Shown piece by piece: positions 14,947 to 23,173 of a stretch of 64,000 nt of DNA. The DNA lies in assembly GCA_946188155.1 (NCBI GenBank), contig CAMHUC010000009.1:1-64000 (forward strand). The letters are read 5' to 3'. This stretch comes from an uncultured bacterium. GTDB taxonomy: Bacteria > Bacteroidota > Bacteroidia > Bacteroidales > Bacteroidaceae. The first letter of the stretch is position 1. Each line of letters opens with the position of its first letter. The notes under the pieces are model-generated. The model was not told the DNA's origin. It worked only from the letters and a program-made list of their open reading frames with translations, and did not search any database. The translations under genes and the position numbers were made by a program.

Positions 14947-16544
14947 TATCTATTGTCGTTCTCGTACTTCTTTGACTCATACCGCTCAATCCGGCACTCA
15001 TGCTGTTTAGTCTCGCGGTCGTAGCTGATGCCCACTAAGAGCAGGCGGTCGGCATATTGGGCCACCTTGTCAGGATATTTCCTGCACTTGATTTGCGAGA
15101 GGGCCGTGTCGGCTGTCTGATTATACTTCAACTCGATAACGACGGCAGGCGAATTGACATTCTTGCGGGGGATGAGCACCAGGTCGGCAAAGCCCTTGCC
15201 CGTGGCATACTCGCGGTGGATGATATAGTCATTAAAAGCATAGTAGTAGGCGATGCTCAGCACGCAGGCCAGCGAATTCTCGTCGTTATAGCTCAGGATG
15301 CTCGTATGCTCGTCGTGGGCCGCGTCGACGCCCCGCGCCACAGCAGCCTCATCACCGGCGAGGGTGGAGCGCAGCAGCTGTCTAGACTCATCCAGCGCCG
15401 AGGCCACACGACTCCAGCTGGCATCCCTGACCGCATTGACCATCTCGCCGGCCACCTCGCGGTTGGGTATGTAGCACTCACTCTCGCGCCAGTCGTAGCT
15501 CAGATAGCCCAGATGAATGAGTACCGTCAGCACGTCATCCTTTGAGCGGATGACCGACATGTCATTCTGGAAGCCTGTTGGATCGACGTAGCACCGCCCG
15601 CCGGCCAGCATCTCGATAACGTCATCCTTCAGCCCCTCGTAGTTCATCTGGATATAACGGGCCACGGCGTCGTAGGCACCCGTCGAGGCCCAGAAGCTGC
15701 GGCAACGGCGGCTGCGAAGGGCCGACATCACGGAGTTAGGGTTAAACATAGACAGTGTGTCGCCTATCTGATAGCCGTCGTACCACTTCTCCAGTTCGTC
15801 GAAGTCCATCTGGTGCTTCTCGGCCAAGGCTTTCACCTCGTCCTTCGTGAAGCCGAAGAAAGACCCCATGTCGATAGGCTCCACCATCGAGTACTCCTGG
15901 AAGTTGTTCAGAGCCGACTCCGTCTTGTATTTCTTCACAGGCAGGATGCCCGTCATATAGACACCGGCGAACACCCTGCTTGCCTCCGCGCTCTTGAACA
16001 TCCGCCGGAGCCACGACACATAGCTGTCCATAGCCTCACTCCCCGGGGCGAACTCACGGCAGATGGCATCCCACTCGTCGATGATGAAGAAGAACTGCTG
16101 CCCGTGCCTGGCTGCTATCCGCATGAGCAGGGCCATCAGGTCGTCGTCAGCCTCCTGGCTCACGTCGGGATAGGCCGCCGAGATGTCCTTGCGCAGCTCG
16201 GCATCCATCCTCTGCACGATGTCGTCAGTCTTATACCGCGTCACGAAACTCGTCAGGTCGAGATAGATGACAGGATATTTGTTCAAGTGCTTCTCAAACG
16301 TCGGGTCGCCGGCTATCCGCAGGTCGGCGAACAAGGCCCGCGAGTCGCACGACTGGTCGTAGTAGGCACAGAGCATCTTCGCCGCCATCGACTTGCCGAA
16401 GCGGCGGCACCGCGTCACACAGCTGAAGCTGCGCTCAGTAAAGAGCGTGCTGTTCACAACGGCGATAAGCCCCGACTTATCCACGTACTCACTATTCCGC
16501 ACTCGCTGGAATCCGGCATTACCTGTATTGATGTAATTTCCCAT
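14946..16544 (-). CDS. AAA-ATPase-like / PD-(D/E)XK nuclease protein (DUF1703 type)
   Basis: 532 residues from MGNYINTGNAGF. The N-terminal ATPase-like domain has a degenerate P-loop TRCRRFGKSMAAKML and a Walker B-like FFIIDEWDAI; the C-terminal part carries a PD-(D/E)XK-like core (GKGFADLVLIPRK, PAVVIELKYNQTAD). The family is amplified in Prevotella and related gut bacteria and its function is unknown; defence or genome-plasticity roles have been guessed. An in-frame start at 16613 is rejected because the promoter boxes (16560-16590) lie downstream of it. Confidence 0.85.
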   Translation of the reverse strand: MGNYINTGNAGFQRVRNSEYVDKSGLIAVVNSTLFTERSFSCVTRCRRFGKSMAAKMLCAYYDQSCDSRALFADLRIAGDPTFEKHLNKYPVIYLDLTSFVTRYKTDDIVQRMDAELRKDISAAYPDVSQEADDDLMALLMRIAARHGQQFFFIIDEWDAICREFAPGSEAMDSYVSWLRRMFKSAEASRVFAGVYMTGILPVKKYKTESALNNFQEYSMVEPIDMGSFFGFTKDEVKALAEKHQMDFDELEKWYDGYQIGDTLSMFNPNSVMSALRSRRCRSFWASTGAYDAVARYIQMNYEGLKDDVIEMLAGGRCYVDPTGFQNDMSVIRSKDDVLTVLIHLGYLSYDWRESECYIPNREVAGEMVNAVRDASWSRVASALDESRQLLRSTLAGDEAAVARGVDAAHDEHTSILSYNDENSLACVLSIAYYYAFNDYIIHREYATGKGFADLVLIPRKNVNSPAVVIELKYNQTADTALSQIKCRKYPDKVAQYADRLLLVGISYDRETKQHECRIERYESKKYENDNR

Positions 16545-16559
16545 ACTGATATTTTTCTG

Positions 16560-16590
16560 CAAAGATAGTGCTTTTTCCCGAAACGGCAAA
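16560..16590 (-). promoter_or_regulatory. Promoter of the DUF1703/HD/esterase operon
   Basis: The minus strand has TATCTTTG at 16560-16567 and TTTG at 16587-16590, 19 bases apart, just before the start at 16544. Confidence 0.6.
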
Positions 16591-16718
16591 ACATTTCTTT
16601 CGGATAATGTCACAAACGGTGCTTAACTCCTCGGACACATACGCAAATAGAGATTGCAACCGGTTTGCAAAAATATAAAATTCCGCGCCTCCCGTGCCAT
16701 TCGTGACTAAAAAAATTG

Positions 16719-16726
16719 TACCTTTG
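16719..16726 (+). promoter_or_regulatory. -7 box of the P-type ATPase gene
   Basis: TACCTTTG only 9 bases before the ATG at 16736, which implies a very short 5' untranslated region. Confidence 0.55.
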
Positions 16727-16735
16727 CACCCGATT

Positions 16736-18697
16736 ATGGAGAAAAAGACAATTGCAATACTCGGAATGATGTGCGCCGGATGCTCTGCCCGCGTGGAGAA
16801 ACGCCTCAACGAACTCGAAGGCATACAGTCGGCTGCCGTCAACCTGTCGGCTCGCACGGCACTGGTGGAATATGACCCGCAGAAGATCTCACTACAGCAA
16901 ATGAAGGACGAACTGGGCAAGATAGGCTATGACATGGTGATCGAGGAGGACCGTAACGTGGAGGCCATCGAGCACCGGGCCTATAACTCCCTGAGGAATA
17001 AGGCCATCGCCTCCTGGGGCTTCGCCATCGCCGTGATGGCCATCGCGATGGACTGGATATCCGTTGGTGGAAAAGACATCTCTAACCAAACGATGCTCAT
17101 CCTGTCGCTGCTCAACCTCATCTACTGCGGCCGTCAATTCTATGTGACGGCCTGGAAGCAGCTCATCCACGGCTCGGCCAACATGGACACGCTGGTGGCC
17201 CTCTCCACGGCCATCTCCTTCCTCTTCAGCACCTTCAACACCTTCTTCGGCGACCAGGTGTGGGGCAGCCGAGGCGTCGAGTGGCACACATGGTTCGATG
17301 CTTCGGTGATGATTATCACCTTCGTGCTCACTGGCCGACTGCTTGAGGAGCGTGCCAAGAACGGTACGGCATCGGCCATCCGCGCACTGATGGGCCTACA
17401 GCCCAAGACGGCTCATCTGGTGACTGACGGGAGCGCGGGGGCGCGGGGGTGCGGAGGCACGAACTGCGGCACCATCGCCGAAGCTCCCATCTCGACCCTC
17501 CAGCCTGGTGACATTATCGAGGTGCGCCCCGGCGAGCGCATTCCCGTCGACGGAACTGTTCTTAGTGGCGAGCATTTAGCCTCTCACCACTCACCACTCA
17601 CCTCTAATATTCCCCCAATGGTCGACGAGTCGATGATCACCGGCGAGCCAGCAGCCATACAGAAGAAGGAAGGCGACCAGGTGCTGGCCGGTACGATGGT
17701 GAAGCAGGGCACCTTACAGTTCCGGGCAACCGAGGTAGGCCAAAAGACAATGCTTGCACACATCATCGAAATGGTACAGCAGGCGCAGGGGTCCAAGGCC
17801 CCCGTGCAGCGCACCGTCGACCGCATAGCCCTCATCTTCGTGCCTACGGTGGTCGCTATCAGCCTGCTGACGTTTATCCTCTGGCTCCTCATCGGCGGCA
17901 CGGTCATGCTGCCGCAGGCCATCCTCTCTGCCGTCTCCGTGCTGGTCATCGCCTGCCCCTGTGCCATGGGACTGGCCACGCCCACCGCCCTGATGGTGGG
18001 TATCGGCAAGGCTGCCGAGAAGAACATCCTCATCAAGGATGCCACCGCCCTGGAGGAGATACGCAAGACCGATGCCCTGGTCATCGACAAGACGGGCACG
18101 CTCACCGAGATAAATGAAGAATTCATTCTTCACTCTTCACTTGAGAGCCTTCGCCCCCACGCCCGCGAGGCAATGGAGCAGCTGGCCGCCGAGGGCATCG
18201 AGGTGTGGATGTGCAGCGGCGACAAGGACGAACGGGCACGTGCCATTGCCCAGCAGGCCGCCATCCCCCACTACAAGTCGCAGGTGCTGCCACAGGATAA
18301 GGAATACCTGGTGCGACAGCTGCAGCGCGAAGGCCGTCATGTGGCCATGGTGGGCGACGGCATCAACGACTCGCAGGCCCTGGCCGCTGCCGACGTGAGC
18401 ATCGCCATGGGTCGGGGCACCGACGTGGCGATGGAGGTGGCGCAGGTGACGCTCATGGGCAGCGACCTGCGACGCATACCCGATGCCATCAGCCTCTCGA
18501 AGCGTACCGTCGGCATGATCCATCAGAACCTCTTCTGGGCATTCATCTACAACGTCGTCTGCATACCGCTGGCAGCCGGACTGCCCTACCTCTTCGGCCT
18601 GTACTGGCAGATTACGCCCATGTGGGCATCGGCACTCATGGCTTTCAGCAGCGTCAGCGTGGTGCTCAACAGCCTCCGACTGAAGTTCACGCACTGA
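16736..18697 (+). CDS. copA: Copper-type (P1B) ATPase lacking its nucleotide-binding domain
   Basis: 653 residues. An N-terminal heavy-metal domain has the GMMCAGCSARVEK motif; then come transmembrane helices, the actuator loop (MVDESMITGEP), the CPC metal site (IACPCAMGLATP), DKTGT with phosphorylated Asp451, and GDGIND near residue 540. In canonical CopA about 190-200 residues separate DKTGT from GDGIND; here there are about 88. The N-domain with its HP motif is absent, and the junction (LTEINEEFILHSSLESLRPH) is encoded by a repeat-like stretch at 18113-18147. Two more repeat insertions lie in the actuator region (17430-17460, 17579-17605). The frame is open, so it may be expressed, but ordinary ATP binding looks impossible. 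The start was moved from 16694 to the ATG after the -7 box. Confidence 0.85.
   Translation: MEKKTIAILGMMCAGCSARVEKRLNELEGIQSAAVNLSARTALVEYDPQKISLQQMKDELGKIGYDMVIEEDRNVEAIEHRAYNSLRNKAIASWGFAIAVMAIAMDWISVGGKDISNQTMLILSLLNLIYCGRQFYVTAWKQLIHGSANMDTLVALSTAISFLFSTFNTFFGDQVWGSRGVEWHTWFDASVMIITFVLTGRLLEERAKNGTASAIRALMGLQPKTAHLVTDGSAGARGCGGTNCGTIAEAPISTLQPGDIIEVRPGERIPVDGTVLSGEHLASHHSPLTSNIPPMVDESMITGEPAAIQKKEGDQVLAGTMVKQGTLQFRATEVGQKTMLAHIIEMVQQAQGSKAPVQRTVDRIALIFVPTVVAISLLTFILWLLIGGTVMLPQAILSAVSVLVIACPCAMGLATPTALMVGIGKAAEKNILIKDATALEEIRKTDALVIDKTGTLTEINEEFILHSSLESLRPHAREAMEQLAAEGIEVWMCSGDKDERARAIAQQAAIPHYKSQVLPQDKEYLVRQLQREGRHVAMVGDGINDSQALAAADVSIAMGRGTDVAMEVAQVTLMGSDLRRIPDAISLSKRTVGMIHQNLFWAFIYNVVCIPLAAGLPYLFGLYWQITPMWASALMAFSSVSVVLNSLRLKFTH
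17430..17460. repeat. GC-rich tandem array inside copA (GCGCGGGGG units)
   Basis: Units GAGCGCGGGG, GCGCGGGGGT and GCGGAGGCAC encode SAGARGCGGT in the actuator domain, a glycine-rich insertion unlike the family. Confidence 0.55.
17579..17605. repeat. In-frame short tandem array inside copA (CTCACCA units)
   Basis: GCCTCTCACCACTCACCACT and CACCTCT encode ASHHSPLTS just before MVDESMITGEP. The same peptide and nearly the same DNA occur in the CcsBA gene at 45960-45988. Confidence 0.7.
18113..18147. repeat. In-frame repeat scar replacing the CopA N-domain
   Basis: AATGAAGAATTCATTCTTCA is close to a palindrome and continues CTCTTCACTTGAGAG. Units TTCATTC/TTCACTC resemble the heptamers at 1727-1754. 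It encodes NEEFILHSSLES exactly where the nucleotide-binding domain should be. Confidence 0.65.
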
Positions 18698-18711
18698 CCA
18701 CGACCAGAAAA

Positions 18712-20931
18712 CTAAAAGCCCAGCCTGACTAGGCAGGAGCCCAACTTCCGTCCGTCAGCCTCCGACAGCTGAACCACGTGGACACCTGTGACTGCCATAG
18801 GTAGGGGCACAGAGGCCTGACGGCCGTCGACTCGCTGTAAGCTATCGAAGACACACCTGCCGTCGAGGCTATACACCTTAATATATATATTGTCATCAAC
18901 AGTCCTGTCAAAACTCAGTTGCAGGCTGCCGGCCGTCGGCTTCATCTCCACACCCTTGGGTTGGTGCTGGCTGATGGCTTCCACCCCGCTCAGCCCGAGG
19001 ATATCGAGCAGTCCACGGTATGCGTCAATCTCACCATAGCCGTAGGTGGCATTCGGATAGTCCATACCTGCCTCGGGATGCCGACAGCAGCGACTCATCA
19101 CGCCCCGGATGTCATCGGGCGTCAGGTCGGGCCGGGCCTGTAGCCACAGGGCGATGACACCTGCCACTACCGGTGCCGACATCGAAGTACCGCTGTCTGC
19201 TCCCCAGTGATACTGCTGGCCGTTGAAGGTGGAGGTGCCCACCACATGGTCCTCACGATGGTAGTAATGGCTGTACGACGACACCACGTTGGTACCGGGG
19301 GCCGTCACATCAGGCTTCGTAAGCCCGTTCATCGACGGGCCGGTCGACGAGTAGTACCAGACGGTGCCGGGCACGGTGCCGCTATAGTCGGTATCGAGCT
19401 GCCGCCCCTGCGGGTCGGCTATCGTCAGCCGGTGGGCGGTGGCCCCTACGCTGATCAGAGCGGGGAAACAGCTGGGTGCGTTGATGTCACGACCCCGGCG
19501 GGCTGCCGTCCAGCGCCCGTCGGCCGCATCGTCCTTGAAGGCAAAGGTAGTACTGCCATACACCTCCGCCGCGCCAGGCCCCGTCACCACAAGGGCCATC
19601 GGCATTAACTGGTCGAGCGTCCGACTGCCCTTTACCAGCACTTGCCAGATGTCGTCATCGCCAAAGCGCGAGCGGTCACGATAGGCTGACAGCTGCAGCG
19701 AGTCCTCACCGAAGGCCACCTGCTTGGAGAGCAGCGTGTCAAGCGGCACTTCGCCTGTCTCGAAGGTGAGCGTGTCGGTAGCTGCCCGTCCTGCCTCGCC
19801 ATAGCAATAGAGCGAGAGCCTCACGGGGCCGTCGGCCTTGATGCGATAGATGGCCGACTTCCTGAAACAACGCACGAAAGCCCCTGCCGCCTCGCTGTCG
19901 GCCGACTTTTCGAAATACGACTTCTCCCCTCCCCCGTTGCCTGCCGCTGCCACGATGATGCGGCCCGGCCCCGTCAGGCTGTCGAGCACCGCCGCATAGA
20001 GGCTGTCCTCCTGGTCCAGATAGGGGGCATAGCCCTCGCTGAGCGACACCACACAGGGGCGTCCCTGGCTTTCGGCATAGTCGAGACAATATTTGAAGGC
20101 CAGCGCATCCGTAGCCGTGGTGTACTTGTAGAGGCTGGCAGAGTCGATATACTCTATATTAGAACTCAGGGCATTGGCCACCAGACAGAGGTCACTGCCG
20201 AAGGCTACGCCGCGATAGCGTGTGTCATAGCCGCTGCCGACAGCGATGCCTGCCGTATGGGTGCCGTGGTTCAGCGTCTTGCTGTCGGTAGACCCTCCGA
20301 TTCCCCTGATGGCCTCAGTCCCAACATAGTCGCGCCCCACTGGCATCCGACTGCCAATGGTGTCGGCCGACAACTGGTCCCAGAAGGCAGCAATACGGTA
20401 GCGTTCTCCTGCCTGGTCATAGAAGTTGGGATGGGTCAGGTCGATGCCCACGTCAACCAGTCCTACCACCACGCCCTCACCAGTATAAGCCTGATGCGTG
20501 GCTGTTGCCTCATAGACGGGCTGGGCATTGACGACAATGGCCGTCGTGTCGCTTTGCAGACTGGCGGGACCACTGGCCTCAATACGCCTGACGGACTGCT
20601 CTGCCGACAGGCCGGCCAGGCTCCCTAAGGGTATGTCGGCAATGGTGATGTCGCCCCAGCGTGCCAGCGAGCGACAGCCGTAACGCTGTAGCACCTCGTC
20701 GGCCCGCGACTGGTCAATGCTCACAAAGGCTGTCAGCCGGCGAATGTCGGCAGCCGTTCCGCGAGTGCGTCCTGGGATTTCGTTTCCCGGCACCCCCGCG
20801 CCACTGCGCCACCGGTATCCATCGCTCACAGCCTGCCTCACCAGCCTCGACATCTTCCAACGTGCTGTCTGCTGGGCCTCGGCCGTCAATAGTGTCAAGA
20901 GTAGTATCAATAGCAGACTGGCTTTCTTCAT
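18712..20931 (-). CDS. Secreted subtilisin-like (S8) serine protease
   Basis: 739 residues with a signal peptide (MKKASLLLILLLTLLTAEA). The catalytic triad is visible: Asp160 in VVVGLVDVGIDLTHPNF, His225 in NHGTHTAGIA, and the serine in DSGTSMSAPVVAGVIAL near residue 590. A large insert lies between His and Ser. The C-terminal about 75 residues (IKVYSLDGRCVF ... GVHVVQLSEADGRKL) resemble a type IX secretion sorting domain, suggesting cell-surface delivery. It overlaps the M6-type protease gene upstream by 4 bp (ATGA), so the two secreted proteases are co-translated. Confidence 0.92.
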   Translation of the reverse strand: MKKASLLLILLLTLLTAEAQQTARWKMSRLVRQAVSDGYRWRSGAGVPGNEIPGRTRGTAADIRRLTAFVSIDQSRADEVLQRYGCRSLARWGDITIADIPLGSLAGLSAEQSVRRIEASGPASLQSDTTAIVVNAQPVYEATATHQAYTGEGVVVGLVDVGIDLTHPNFYDQAGERYRIAAFWDQLSADTIGSRMPVGRDYVGTEAIRGIGGSTDSKTLNHGTHTAGIAVGSGYDTRYRGVAFGSDLCLVANALSSNIEYIDSASLYKYTTATDALAFKYCLDYAESQGRPCVVSLSEGYAPYLDQEDSLYAAVLDSLTGPGRIIVAAAGNGGGEKSYFEKSADSEAAGAFVRCFRKSAIYRIKADGPVRLSLYCYGEAGRAATDTLTFETGEVPLDTLLSKQVAFGEDSLQLSAYRDRSRFGDDDIWQVLVKGSRTLDQLMPMALVVTGPGAAEVYGSTTFAFKDDAADGRWTAARRGRDINAPSCFPALISVGATAHRLTIADPQGRQLDTDYSGTVPGTVWYYSSTGPSMNGLTKPDVTAPGTNVVSSYSHYYHREDHVVGTSTFNGQQYHWGADSGTSMSAPVVAGVIALWLQARPDLTPDDIRGVMSRCCRHPEAGMDYPNATYGYGEIDAYRGLLDILGLSGVEAISQHQPKGVEMKPTAGSLQLSFDRTVDDNIYIKVYSLDGRCVFDSLQRVDGRQASVPLPMAVTGVHVVQLSEADGRKLGSCLVRLGF

Positions 20932-22637
20932 CTCCTTACGATCTTCTTGCCATTCACGATATAGATGCCTTTAGGCAACTGCTCCAAAGGCGCGTCCAGA
21001 CTGCTGCCCGACAACGAATACACGCCCTTGGCCGCGCCGGTGCGCCGGGCAGTACGGATGCCGTCGGCCTGACCGTTGCGCAGCGTGAACGACACCGTGC
21101 CGTCGGCATGCTGCGTGATGTCGGTGATGCTCTTCGAGAGGAAGCGCGAGCCGTTGGCATCGGTATCGTACATCTGCGTCGAGGGTGCCGACGTAGCGTT
21201 CAGCGTACGGTTCACGAAACTGGTGGAGTCCGTCTGCCAGGGATAGGCCGCCGTGCTCATCAGAGTACTGTTCATCCAGCCATTGTTATAGTATTGGCTC
21301 TTTCTGCCGTGGCGCGCCACATGCAAAGTCCGCCAGTCATCAAAGTCCATGTTGTCGGCTGCCACAATACTATAATAGGGTTTGCCGCTGACGTTGTTCA
21401 CAATGTTGCCCACCCATCGGCCACGGTCGAACTTCACGTGGTAGATGAGCAGTCCGCGCCCGGGCAGTCCCAGGTCCCAGCCACTCCACTGCCGGTTCTC
21501 CAGCAGCAGGAACTCACTGTCGGTATGACGAATTAGGAATACCATGCCCCCTTCTGCCAGGGGCTTCAGGTTGCTGATGACGGTGTCGCCCGTCAGTTCC
21601 TCAGGCTCGAGCCAACCCATGATCATCTTCTCCAGCGGGGAGTAGTTGGGTGGACACCAGCCACGGTTGGTGGACGGCCCTCCGTCCATCAGGTCCCACT
21701 CGTCGGCCACCGAGAACGGCAGGTCGTCTGACGAACCTGTCGGATAGATGTCGGGCAATGCCATGGAAGCAGAACCCGTCGGACTCAAGGCATGGCTGAG
21801 TTCGTGACAGATGGTGCCTATGCCGCAGGAGGTGTCGTTCGTCCACAGCTCGCCACTGGCAGAATAGGCTGAGACGCGGTAGCCGTCAGGAGTGGTGACG
21901 CTGCCGAACGTCCAGGTATTGGGCCACAGATACCCCTCATCAGCGACAGCCGTCTGATTGCCGGCATAGCCTGCATATACGAATACCACCTGGTTCACGC
22001 GCTTGTTGCCGTTCCAGTCATATGGTGAAAAGTCCACGTCGGGGTTCTCGGCCATCATCAGCCGCATGGCCTCCTGAAATATAGAGGGGCCGTGGTCCTT
22101 TTTCGCCGACGACCTGACACTGGAACTCACCTTAAAGGGTCCGTAGACGTCGAACTGCAGGTTCAGCAGCCCCTGCGACTGGTCGCGGAAATAGTCGGCC
22201 ACGCAGCCTGCTCCCAGCCGCTGGTTGTAGCCCGGCTCATTGAACATCGCGTCGTAGGTGCCCCGGGGATCCTCGCAGCTGAAGCTGCAGTCGGCAAACT
22301 CCACCAGCACCACCAGCTGTCGGTATACGCGCATAGCATTCCAGCCGGCATCGCAATAGCCGATGTCGGAAATACCTGAAATGCTACGTGTGGGAAAAAC
22401 CTCTGGGACATCATCCGTCACCGGTATGGTAATCGGATGAAAGAAGCCCAAACTGTCACGGGAGAAAACATGCCCAGCCAAATCCCGATAACAGTGGAAA
22501 TGCGCATTGCCCCAGAGTGTCAATGTAAATATCGTGCCGTCTGGTTGTACATAGTCCTTGAATTCTATCTTGGCCCGCGAAGCGGAGACCGCGAGTGTCA
22601 TGGTGCATAGCACCAGCAGCACCATCATGCGCCGCAT
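20928..22637 (-). CDS. Secreted M6-type metalloprotease
   Basis: About 569 residues from MRRMMVLLVLCTMTLAVSA, a signal peptide. The zinc motif appears as CHELSHALSP (HExxH near the middle of the protein), in the context GIGTICHELSHAL typical of M6/immune-inhibitor-A-like proteases. The C-terminus (GVYSLSGSSLDAPLEQLPKG followed by IYIVNGKKIVRR) is a Bacteroidetes sorting/anchor-like tail. An upstream GTG start (22655) would add six residues before the signal peptide. The -7 box is at 22676-22683. It is the first gene of a two-protease operon probably feeding on host or dietary protein. Confidence 0.88.
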   Translation of the reverse strand: MRRMMVLLVLCTMTLAVSASRAKIEFKDYVQPDGTIFTLTLWGNAHFHCYRDLAGHVFSRDSLGFFHPITIPVTDDVPEVFPTRSISGISDIGYCDAGWNAMRVYRQLVVLVEFADCSFSCEDPRGTYDAMFNEPGYNQRLGAGCVADYFRDQSQGLLNLQFDVYGPFKVSSSVRSSAKKDHGPSIFQEAMRLMMAENPDVDFSPYDWNGNKRVNQVVFVYAGYAGNQTAVADEGYLWPNTWTFGSVTTPDGYRVSAYSASGELWTNDTSCGIGTICHELSHALSPTGSASMALPDIYPTGSSDDLPFSVADEWDLMDGGPSTNRGWCPPNYSPLEKMIMGWLEPEELTGDTVISNLKPLAEGGMVFLIRHTDSEFLLLENRQWSGWDLGLPGRGLLIYHVKFDRGRWVGNIVNNVSGKPYYSIVAADNMDFDDWRTLHVARHGRKSQYYNNGWMNSTLMSTAAYPWQTDSTSFVNRTLNATSAPSTQMYDTDANGSRFLSKSITDITQHADGTVSFTLRNGQADGIRTARRTGAAKGVYSLSGSSLDAPLEQLPKGIYIVNGKKIVRR

Positions 22638-22675
22638 ATTTCGTCGTACGTTCACTGTCTGTCAATTTCTTGATG

Positions 22676-22683
22676 CAAATATA
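22676..22683 (-). promoter_or_regulatory. -7 box of the protease operon
   Basis: The minus strand reads TATATTTG (TAnnTTTG), 39 bases before the ATG at 22637. Confidence 0.55.
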
Positions 22684-22710
22684 CGACTTTTCCTCCTAAT
22701 TTCCAAATAT

Positions 22711-22890
22711 TTAACCTATTTTACGATAATGCCCGGCACAACGGTACTGTTCACGCAGGTATTTGCGCCAAACATGCTCGAAATTGTCACAGGCGAACTG
22801 GGATGTGTCATGGCTGTTTCCGAGAACGAGATACCCGTTGTTTGCCTGCGTGTCGTGGATACCGTGCCTTTTCCTAATTTCACTTGACAG
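22711..22890 (-). pseudogene. Transposase remnant (ISAzo13-like, tentative)
   Basis: The minus strand reads EIRKRHGIHDTQANNGYLVL then GNSHDTSQFACDNFEHVWRK before losing resemblance. From memory this matches the central part of ISAzo13-type transposases (GxxD...GxHDTxEFAxDSI..WW). There is no start or end of the gene and no terminal repeats, so it is a decayed fragment. Confidence 0.45.
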
Positions 22891-22936
22891 ATGGCGCTGC
22901 AAATATAGTGAAAATATCATTACCATGCACCTGTTA

Positions 22937-23131
22937 TCAGTCTTTTTTCCAAAGATTCTTGCCAGGATCCTCACCGCTATACACGTCCATCGGTTTCTTG
23001 TTGCCTATACTCATGTGCGGTCGTACGTTGTTGTAGAAGCCTATCTCACGCCCGATCTCCCGCAGGGCTTCCTCATAGTCCCTGAACATGGCCAGATGAC
23101 ATATCCACTCGTCTTTGAGGATGCCATTCAT
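22937..23131 (-). pseudogene. IS3-family transposase C-terminal remnant
   Basis: 64 residues: NGILKDEWICHLAMFRDYEE, then IGFYNNVRPHMSIGNKKPMD. This is the C-terminal end of an IS3 ORFB integrase core (catalytic-Glu region to the YNNxRPH motif). The 5' side is cut exactly at the repeat 23131-23155; nothing of the rest of the element remains, so the fragment is inactive. Confidence 0.75.
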
Positions 23132-23155
23132 CTAAGGAGCAGAGGAGAGAAGGAG
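23131..23155. repeat. 25-bp repeat, copy A (AAGGAG family)
   Basis: TCTAAGGAGCAGAGGAGAGA followed by AGGAG; identical and in the same orientation at 24910-24934. The two copies bracket the AAA gene, and this copy truncates the IS3 remnant. Confidence 0.8.
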
Positions 23156-23173
23156 TTTTATTGTTACACAATA

